From Acidovorax delafieldii (GTDB lineage Bacteria; Pseudomonadota; Gammaproteobacteria; Burkholderiales; Burkholderiaceae_C), in assembly GCA_002377855.1 (NCBI GenBank), contig DFQQ01000019.1, positions 1 to 58,181 of the forward strand: a stretch of DNA of 58,181 bases, read 5' to 3'. The notes under the pieces were generated by a model. The model saw only the letters and a list, made by a program, of their open reading frames with translations, ran no database searches and was not told where the DNA came from. Shown one piece after another: positions 52,585 through 58,181 of this stretch (its first letter is position 1; every line of letters begins with the position of its first letter). The position numbers were made by a program, and so were the translations under genes.

Positions 52585-54288
52585 TTATTGCCCGGTTTGA
52601 GCGCGACGGAACAGCATGATCTGGTCGTTCTTGTCGGTGGGACGTGGCACAGTGGCCGTTTCGGTCCAGTCGCTCGTCTTTGCGATGCCTGGAGGGGCCG
52701 GCCACGCGCTCATGTCCACCAGCAGCCAGTCACATGCGGCTTGGGGGTTTGCCGGCTGCAGGTGCAGCCCGCCGTGGTACTGCAAGGCGGCCGTTTGTGC
52801 ACGGCTCAGTCCATACGTTTGTACGCAGCCTTGCGGGGCGTTATGCATCAGTTGCAGGACGTTGTGCACCTGCGGGCCATAACTGCGCGCGTAGTTGAGC
52901 AACGGCAGCCACAAAGTCAGCAGCAGCAGCCAGCCCAGCGTGGCGCCGCTGGCAGGCAGGACCAGGCTTTTCCAGATGGCAGCCCGGTCGCGCGACGCCC
53001 GCCACCACACAAGGCTGCACCAGGCAACCGAGGCTGCCAAAGCCACCAGCAATGCAAACAATGAGAACGAGGGTGTGAACCCAGGCGCCAGTTTGGCAAC
53101 GTTGGCTGCGGGCTTGGCCGGCACACCGGTCTGCATGGCAATCCAGATGACCCAGATGGCCAAGGTGGAGATGCTGAAGAACAGCAAGGTAAACCAGTCG
53201 ATCAACGCAGCCACGGCCCGGCTGAGCGTGGGCAGAGCGAACGCAGCCAGGGTGGCCATGGCCGGCAGGCCCAGCAGCAAGGCCCGGTCCGCGGGGGCAG
53301 TGGTGATGGTGGCGCCAATGGACACCAGCGAAAACCATAACGGCAGCCACAGGTGGCGGTGCCAGTGGGGGCTTGCGATCTGTCTACGCCACCTCCACAA
53401 GGTCCACAGGGCCAGGGGCCACGCAGGCCAGCCAAACCACAGCAGCAGACGAGCCAGGCTGGCCCATTCCTTACCGCCCGCGTCAGTGCCCACCAGCCGC
53501 CAGCGCCACAGGTCCAGTTGCCAAGCCATCACCGCAGCAGCGGCCACCAGGAGCAAGGACACTGCAACCCATCTGCGCCGGTGGCCAACTTCTTGCGAAG
53601 CGGTGCGCCACACCAGCCAGGCGCCGCCCAACCCTAGCATGGCGGCCAGTGCTGGGGCACCTGCCAGAGTCAGCCCCGCCAGCCCCACGGTCAGTGCCAC
53701 CGCAGGGGCTGCGGAATGGAAACCCAGTGCCGCAAATCCAAAAAACACCAGGGTGGTGCAACACAGTTGAACGAGATAGCTGGTGGCTTCGTGCGACAGC
53801 TGGGCCAGCCCCAGGCATGCCAGCAGGGCGAGCAGGCCCCCGTCGGCCATGGCTCGGGCGTAGTCGGCAGGGTTGGCCTCGCCGCCAAACGCGAACGCCA
53901 CAGGCTGGGCTGCGGGGCTGCGGGCCAGGTAATACACGCCATACCACATCGCCACGAGCGTCAGAACCAGCATGGCCACAAACGGCAAGCGCGCTGCCAT
54001 GTCCGGCGTCAGCCCAGGCGGGGCCCACTGTATGGCCAGCGCCCCGAGCCAGTAAGGCAGCAACCCATCCGTTTCGGGGGGTAGTCCTCCCAGCAGGGGA
54101 TTCAACCAGGGCGTATTGCCCCCCGCCAACTCGAGCATGTAACCGAAGGCGGTGACATCCGAGCTTTTCCACGGATCGCGCCCCACGAAACCTGGAATGA
54201 CGTAAGCCAGGCACAGCAGCAGCAATGCCCAACGGGGGAGCGCCTGCACGGCTTTCTGGCTGACGATGGCGGGGGTGGGTGGGTTCAC
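52585..54288 (-). CDS. Polytopic membrane protein, GT39/ArnT-like glycosyltransferase
   Basis: 567 aa, GTG start, with a basic N-terminus and about eleven membrane segments (for example WALLLLCLAYVIPGFVG, LPFVAMLVLTLVAMWYGVYY). The early luminal loop FVGRDPWKSSDVTAFGYMLE resembles the acidic loop of GT-C transferases such as ArnT and dolichyl-phosphate mannosyltransferases, and a soluble C-terminal part (from about residue 480) would lie in the periplasm. That suggests transfer of a sugar from an undecaprenyl-linked donor, possibly to lipid A. This is family-level inference; the substrate is unknown. It lies between the MATE gene and rpmE2 on the same strand. Confidence 0.6.
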   Translation of the reverse strand: MNPPTPAIVSQKAVQALPRWALLLLCLAYVIPGFVGRDPWKSSDVTAFGYMLELAGGNTPWLNPLLGGLPPETDGLLPYWLGALAIQWAPPGLTPDMAARLPFVAMLVLTLVAMWYGVYYLARSPAAQPVAFAFGGEANPADYARAMADGGLLALLACLGLAQLSHEATSYLVQLCCTTLVFFGFAALGFHSAAPAVALTVGLAGLTLAGAPALAAMLGLGGAWLVWRTASQEVGHRRRWVAVSLLLVAAAAVMAWQLDLWRWRLVGTDAGGKEWASLARLLLWFGWPAWPLALWTLWRWRRQIASPHWHRHLWLPLWFSLVSIGATITTAPADRALLLGLPAMATLAAFALPTLSRAVAALIDWFTLLFFSISTLAIWVIWIAMQTGVPAKPAANVAKLAPGFTPSFSLFALLVALAASVAWCSLVWWRASRDRAAIWKSLVLPASGATLGWLLLLTLWLPLLNYARSYGPQVHNVLQLMHNAPQGCVQTYGLSRAQTAALQYHGGLHLQPANPQAACDWLLVDMSAWPAPPGIAKTSDWTETATVPRPTDKNDQIMLFRRAQTGQ

Positions 54289-54339
54289 GCGAACACGGCG
54301 AGCAACAACAGAGTCGCCAAGAATATAAGGAAACCAAAG

Positions 54340-54373
54340 AAAAAGGCAGCACGGTCGCCCGGGCTGCCTTTTT
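54340..54373 (-). terminator. Rho-independent terminator after rpmE2
   Basis: AAAAAGGCAGC (54340-54350) pairs with GCTGCCTTTTT (54363-54373). On the minus strand the stem ends in a T run 17-50 nt after the rpmE2 stop. The structure is symmetric enough to work in both directions. Confidence 0.85.
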
Positions 54374-54389
54374 GGCGAGATGCCGCGAA

Positions 54390-54647
54390 TTACTTCGCTG
54401 CGGTTGTCTTGCCGAAGCGGTTGCGGAAGCGCTCCACGCGGCCACCCATGTTGTCCACCGACTTTTGTGTGCCGGTGTAGAAGGGGTGCGATTCAGAGGA
54501 GGTATCCAGCTTGAACAGCGGGTATTCCTTGCCTTCGAAGGTTTCCATTTCCTTCGTGTTCACGCACGAACGGGTCACGAACTTGAAACCGTTGGAGAGG
54601 TCCACAAACAGGACTTCGCGGTAGTTGGGGTGAATGCCTTCTTTCAT
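54390..54647 (-). CDS. rpmE2: 50S ribosomal protein L31, type B
   Basis: 85-aa L31 paralogue. MKEGIHPNYREVLFVDLSNG at the start, then EGKEYPLFKLDTSSESHPFY and TGTQKSVDNMGGRVERF. The zinc-binding CxxC pair of ordinary L31 is absent, which marks it as the C-minus form used when zinc is scarce. Zur control is therefore possible, but I could not see a clear Zur box upstream. ATG 54647 has AAGGA; the TTG two codons upstream is rejected. Between rho and the GT-C gene. Confidence 0.95.
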   Translation of the reverse strand: MKEGIHPNYREVLFVDLSNGFKFVTRSCVNTKEMETFEGKEYPLFKLDTSSESHPFYTGTQKSVDNMGGRVERFRNRFGKTTAAK

Positions 54648-54938
54648 GATCAATCCTTGTCAAGTGCGGGAGCCGTGCTGAACCCGGAGCAACCTTTGCG
54701 CCGTGGAGCATCCAGCATACTTTCCGCAGAAAAAGCCCTCTATTATTGCATAGGAGGCGGTTGCTTCGATTTCAAGCCCACAACGCATGCTCGGGTTGCG
54801 CAGATCGTAACTGTCACGGCCGATACCAGAACCGCCGCGCAAGGGCCTCCCCACGGCGCTGGCGGTATCCCCTTCCCGAATTGCACCCAATCGGGAGCAG
54901 GAAGAAGGCGTGAAGCGACTCAGGTGGGTGGACTGTGC
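54648..54938. other. Intergenic region between rho and rpmE2
   Basis: 291 bases with no supported gene. On the minus strand an AATAAT-like hexamer near 54743-54748 may be part of the rpmE2 promoter. I see no clear intrinsic terminator for rho. Confidence 0.45.
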
Positions 54939-56201
54939 CTACCCGCCTCTGCGCATCATGTCGAAGAAATCCACGTTGGTCTTGGTGGCCTTCATGTTCT
55001 TGATCATGAGCTCCATCGACTCGATCTCGTCCATGTTGTACATGAACTGGCGCAGGATGCGGGTCTTTTGCAGAATCTCGGGCGCCAGCAGCAGCTCTTC
55101 GCGGCGCGTGCCGCTCTTGTTGAGCTCGATGGCCGGGAACACGCGCTTTTCGTACAGGCGGCGGTTCAGGTGAATTTCGCAATTGCCCGTGCCCTTGAAC
55201 TCTTCAAAGATCACTTCGTCCATGCGACTGCCCGTGTCGACCAGCGCGGTGGCGATGATGGTCAGCGAGCCACCTTCTTCGACTTTGCGGGCTGCGCCAA
55301 AGAAACGCTTGGGGCGCTGCAGCGCGGCCGCGTCCACACCGCCCGACAGCACCTTGCCGCTCGACGGCACGACGTTGTTGTAGGCGCGAGCCAAGCGGGT
55401 GATGGAGTCCAGCAGGATCACCACGTCCTTCTTCAGCTCGACTAGGCGCTTGGCGCGCTCGATCACCATTTCGGCCACATGCACGTGGCGTGCCGCGGGC
55501 TCGTCGAAGGTCGAGGCAATGATTTCGCCCTTGACCGTGCGCTGCATTTCGGTCACTTCTTCAGGGCGCTCGTCCACCAGCAGCACCATCAGGTGCACAT
55601 CGGGGTTGTTGGCCGTGATGGCGTGGGCGATGTGCTGCATCATCACCGTCTTGCCGCTCTTGGGCGGAGCGACGATCAGCGCGCGCTGGCCGCGGCCGAT
55701 GGGGGCAATGATGTCGATGATGCGGCCGGTGATGTTCTCTTCGCCCTTGATGTCGCGCTCCAGCCGCATCTGTTCCTTGGGGAACAGGGGCGTCAGGTTT
55801 TCGAACATCACCTTGTGCTTGTTCTGCTCTGGCGGGCCGCCGTTGACCTTGTCCAGCTTGGTCAGGGCAAAGTAGCGCTCGCCATCCTTGGGCGTGCGCA
55901 CTTCGCCTTCGATCATGTCGCCCGTGTGCAGGTTAAAGCGCCGCACCTGGCTCGGACTGATGTAGATGTCGTCCGTGCTGGCAGTGAAGCTGGTGTCGGG
56001 GCTGCGCAAAAAGCCGAAGCCATCGGGCAGGATTTCCAGCACTCCGTCGGCAAACACCTGCTCGCCCGCCTTGGCGCGCTTCTTGATGATCGCAAACATC
56101 AGCTCCTGTTTGCGCATGCGGCCCGTGTTTTCGATTTCGAGTTCTTCGGCCTGCTTCAGGACTTCAGACACGTGCAGTGCCTTGAGTTCGTTTAAGTGCA
56201 T
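54939..56201 (-). CDS. rho: Transcription termination factor Rho
   Basis: Hexameric RNA helicase that ends transcription at rut sites. 420 aa from ATG 56201 (MHLNELKALHVSEVLKQAEE), which has AAGGAG nearby; the extension to 56321 is leader. N-terminal RNA-binding OSB-fold with GVLEILPDGFGFLRSPD; Walker A APPKSGKT near residue 178; Walker B VVILLDSITRLARAYN; Q-loop/R-loop region GGVDAAALQRPKRFFGAARK. The 254-nt space upstream to trxA contains its leader, with CATAAT (56339-56344) as a possible -10. Confidence 0.98.
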   Translation of the reverse strand: MHLNELKALHVSEVLKQAEELEIENTGRMRKQELMFAIIKKRAKAGEQVFADGVLEILPDGFGFLRSPDTSFTASTDDIYISPSQVRRFNLHTGDMIEGEVRTPKDGERYFALTKLDKVNGGPPEQNKHKVMFENLTPLFPKEQMRLERDIKGEENITGRIIDIIAPIGRGQRALIVAPPKSGKTVMMQHIAHAITANNPDVHLMVLLVDERPEEVTEMQRTVKGEIIASTFDEPAARHVHVAEMVIERAKRLVELKKDVVILLDSITRLARAYNNVVPSSGKVLSGGVDAAALQRPKRFFGAARKVEEGGSLTIIATALVDTGSRMDEVIFEEFKGTGNCEIHLNRRLYEKRVFPAIELNKSGTRREELLLAPEILQKTRILRQFMYNMDEIESMELMIKNMKATKTNVDFFDMMRRGG

Positions 56202-56349
56202 GGAAAGACTCCTTGGCGGAGTAAGTAGGTATCTTGGGGGAGTGGGGCTGGTGCCGCGGGAGCTGCTGATGGCAGTCCTGGCGCGCCTGGGAGATCTCGA
56301 GCCGGTTGCCAATGCGTGCAAGCCGGTGATCTGGCGAAATTATGACAGG

Positions 56350-56402
56350 AAAAAAACCGCGGGGCCCTGGGCTGCCGCGCAATGCCTGCCATGGCATTGC
56401 GC
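56350..56402 (-). terminator. trxA terminator region with two hairpins
   Basis: On the minus strand, after trxA, comes first a perfect 10-bp stem GCGCAATGCC/GGCATTGCGC (56377-56402) with a 6-nt loop, then a CGCGG/CCGCG stem directly followed by seven T (forward A run 56350-56356). The second looks like a standard intrinsic terminator; the first is an additional strong dyad. Confidence 0.65.
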
Positions 56403-56455
56403 TCGCACAAGAAGAACGGTGGCCAGCAGCGCCTGGTGGCTCTGCCAGCGGGGCA

Positions 56456-56788
56456 TCAGGCCAGTTGCTGGTCGATGAACGCTGTGAGTTGCGCCTTGCT
56501 CATCGCACCCACTTTGGTGGCCGCCAGTTGGCCGTCCTTGAACAGCATGAGGGTAGGAATACCGCGGATGCCAAACTTGGCGGGGATTTCGCGGTTTTCG
56601 TCCACATTCATCTTCGCAATCTGCAACTTGCCCTGGTAAGCCCCGGCGACTTCGTCCAGGATCGGGGCAATCATCTTGCAGGGGCCGCACCATTCGGCCC
56701 AGTAATCCACCAGCACCGGTGTGCCCGGTTGCAGCACGTCGGCTTCAAAGCTGGCGTCAGAGACATGTTTGATGAGTTCGCTGGCCAT
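56456..56788 (-). CDS. trxA: Thioredoxin 1
   Basis: Cytoplasmic dithiol-disulfide reductant for ribonucleotide reductase, PAPS reductase and others. 110 aa. Active site WCGPC (Trp33, Cys34, Cys37) in VLVDYWAEWCGPCKMIAPIL; the cis-proline is in IRGIPTLMLFKDG. ATG 56788 follows AAGGA. Upstream of rho on the same strand, a common arrangement in beta- and gammaproteobacteria. Confidence 0.98.
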   Translation of the reverse strand: MASELIKHVSDASFEADVLQPGTPVLVDYWAEWCGPCKMIAPILDEVAGAYQGKLQIAKMNVDENREIPAKFGIRGIPTLMLFKDGQLAATKVGAMSKAQLTAFIDQQLA

Positions 56789-56846
56789 GGCGGATTCCTT
56801 GTTTTTCAGCGGGTTGGGACCGGTGTACGTTTAAAGTTCAGGCATT

Positions 56847-58181
56847 GTGACAGAAACCAATCCCACGTTCACCGGTGTGGCCGGGCCCCCTGATGCTATG
56901 ACTGTCATAGCGAAAAGCGATCAGTACACGGCCCCGTGCGCTGCCGTGTGGCAGCGTGCGCTGGCCCGGGTGGTCGCCCACGCCGGGGCGCGTGGCGCCC
57001 ACTTGGCTCGCACGGTGGTGCTGGTGCCTTATGCACAGCTCATGCCCTGGGCGCAGCGCTACTGGGCGCAGCAGTTTCCTCAAGGCTTTGCGCCCCGTTT
57101 TGAAACCACCCGCAACTGGGCCGGGCAGCTGCAGGGCTTTGAGCCGGCCGCCGACGACTTTGCCTGCGATGTGGCGCGCGACACGCTCACGGCCCGCGCG
57201 CTGCTCGAACGTGTGGGGCAGGGCGCCCAGCGCGATGTGTTGGCCACGCCGCTGCAAGAAGCCGCTGCCCAGCTGGCCCCCGTGGTGGCCGCCGTGCCGC
57301 CCGGGCAACGCGCAGCCTGGGGCGACGCCGCCCGTGCACTGCTGACCAGTGCCGAAGAGGGCACGGCCCTCCACTACGAGGCCCTGGTGGCCCGGCTGGC
57401 GCTGGAATGGGTGCTGGCCTCGCGCCACCCCACCGATGTGCTGTTCGAGCCAGGGGTGCGCGCCGCTGTCGATGCGGTGGTGGTGCTGGAGGGCTTTCAG
57501 TCCGACGCGCTGAATCTGGCGCTGGTCGCGCACTGGGGCGAGCAGGCCTGCTGCGTGGGCTTGTGGGATCCGCAGCCCGACGGCCCGCAACCGCCCCCCG
57601 CCCAGTGGGCGCTGCACGCCGCAGCGGATGCCGAAGACGAAGCTCACCGCGCTGCCGCCTGCGTGCTGCGCCACATTGAACAGGGCCGCATGCCAGTGGC
57701 CCTGGCCGCTACCGACCGGGCCCTGGTGCGCCGCGTGCTGGCCCACCTGGACAGCCGCGGTGTGCTGGTGCGCGACGAAAGCGGGTGGATTCTCTCGACC
57801 ACCCGCTCAGCGGCCCAGCTAATGGCTGCGCTGGAGGCCGCCGCTTGGAATGCCTCGTCCAACGCGGTGCTGGACTGGCTCAAACACACGCCTGCCCTGC
57901 ACCCCGGTGAGGTCAACCGGTTGGAGCAATGGCTGCGCAAGCAGGTGGTACCCCACTGGAGCGCCGTGGCAGCCCGTGACCTGAGCGCATACCCCCACCT
58001 GGCGCGCACCGTGGCCACGGTAGAGGGCTGGCGCGACACCGTGCGCACCGCCCGCCCCCTGGCGCAGTGGTTGCCAGCGCTGCGCGGCGTGCTGGAGCAG
58101 GCGGGCCAGTGGCAGGGCCTGCAGGCCGACCCGGCGGGCATGCGCGTGCTGGCCGCGCTGCGGCTGCAAGACGGGCAACAG
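56847..58181 (+). CDS. AddB-like ATP-dependent nuclease/helicase subunit, 5' part
   Basis: Open frame of 445 codons running off the window, starting at GTG 56847 or ATG 56898. The protein is rich in Ala, Trp and Leu, as are the N-termini of AddB/RecB-type inactivated helicase proteins: ARTVVLVPYAQLMPWAQRYW near residue 54, a VVVLEGFQSDALNLALV strand-loop resembling a degenerate helicase motif, and LAATDRALVRRVLAHLDSRG. I identify it chiefly by its position next to trxA, where Burkholderiales carry a PD-(D/E)XK nuclease subunit followed by a UvrD-like AddA. The nuclease domain would lie beyond the window, so this is unproven. A 302-codon minus frame over it is a shadow. Confidence 0.65.
   Translation, partial: MTETNPTFTGVAGPPDAMTVIAKSDQYTAPCAAVWQRALARVVAHAGARGAHLARTVVLVPYAQLMPWAQRYWAQQFPQGFAPRFETTRNWAGQLQGFEPAADDFACDVARDTLTARALLERVGQGAQRDVLATPLQEAAAQLAPVVAAVPPGQRAAWGDAARALLTSAEEGTALHYEALVARLALEWVLASRHPTDVLFEPGVRAAVDAVVVLEGFQSDALNLALVAHWGEQACCVGLWDPQPDGPQPPPAQWALHAAADAEDEAHRAAACVLRHIEQGRMPVALAATDRALVRRVLAHLDSRGVLVRDESGWILSTTRSAAQLMAALEAAAWNASSNAVLDWLKHTPALHPGEVNRLEQWLRKQVVPHWSAVAARDLSAYPHLARTVATVEGWRDTVRTARPLAQWLPALRGVLEQAGQWQGLQADPAGMRVLAALRLQDGQQ

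Noticed and set aside
53373..54155. 260-codon plus frame inside the GT-C-like gene
   Set aside because: Pro/Arg/Ala-rich translation typical of a GC-rich shadow; the opposite strand encodes a clear polytopic membrane protein.
56838..57746. 302-codon minus frame at the window end
   Set aside because: The plus frame from 56847 is open to the end with helicase/nuclease-subunit-like content; the minus frame starts inside it and has no family resemblance.

Overview
The window is a chromosomal housekeeping segment of a GC-rich betaproteobacterium, most likely family Comamonadaceae (Acidovorax-like). This rests on gene order (rpsB-tsf-pyrH-frr-uppS-cdsA-dxr-rseP-bamA-ompH-lpxD-fabZ-lpxA-lpxB-rnhB; carA-orf-carB-greA; rlmE-ftsH-folP-glmM; pstSCAB-phoU-phoBR), on protein similarity recalled from the families, and on a short dispersed element that I remember as common in this family. 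I see no transposase, integrase, phage gene, rRNA, tRNA or CRISPR array. All assignments come from reading the sequence; no database search was run.

Layout. 1-2.4 kb: rnr (RNase R) on +. 2.4-6.7 kb: a minus-strand group of amidase, DadA-like oxidase and nnr (metabolite repair). 6.7-21.9 kb: a long plus-strand run covering translation (rpsB, tsf, frr), UMP kinase, undecaprenyl-PP and isoprenoid synthesis, phospholipid synthesis (cdsA), outer-membrane assembly (rseP, bamA, ompH), lipid A synthesis (lpxD, fabZ, lpxA, lpxB), rnhB and an RNA methyltransferase. 22.1-28.4 kb: carA, an unknown small gene, carB, greA and a DUF4149-type membrane protein. 28.4-29.6 kb: a minus-strand YhbY-like RNA-binding protein and a small glycosyltransferase. 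29.7-34.8 kb: rlmE, ftsH, folP, glmM.

35.1-51.1 kb is the most interesting part and reads as a phosphate-response island. An OlsB-like N-acyltransferase, a PlcP-like metallophosphoesterase and an Agt-like glycosyltransferase form a tight operon that looks like a phosphate-starvation membrane-lipid remodelling cassette. It is followed by ppk1 and sixA. On the minus strand lie a Lys/Ala-rich ribbon-helix-helix-like protein with a 33-bp perfect-arm dyad over its promoter, then ppx, then an orphan periplasmic binding protein. Next on + come pstS, pstC, pstA, pstB, phoU, phoB and phoR. Good Pho boxes precede pstS and ppk1; the ppk1 box lies inside the last codons of the glycosyltransferase gene.

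51.1-58.2 kb: minus-strand MATE transporter, ArnT/GT39-like membrane protein, rpmE2, rho and trxA, and then on + the 5' part of an AddB-like nuclease/helicase subunit that runs off the window.

A dispersed element with a 17-bp core GCTAY-N7-ATAGY, often followed by a GCGC...GCGCT hairpin, occurs at about 5.3, 20.0, 28.1 and 51.4 kb, with weaker relatives at about 11.9, 21.3 and 56.9 kb. Several copies lie inside coding sequence.
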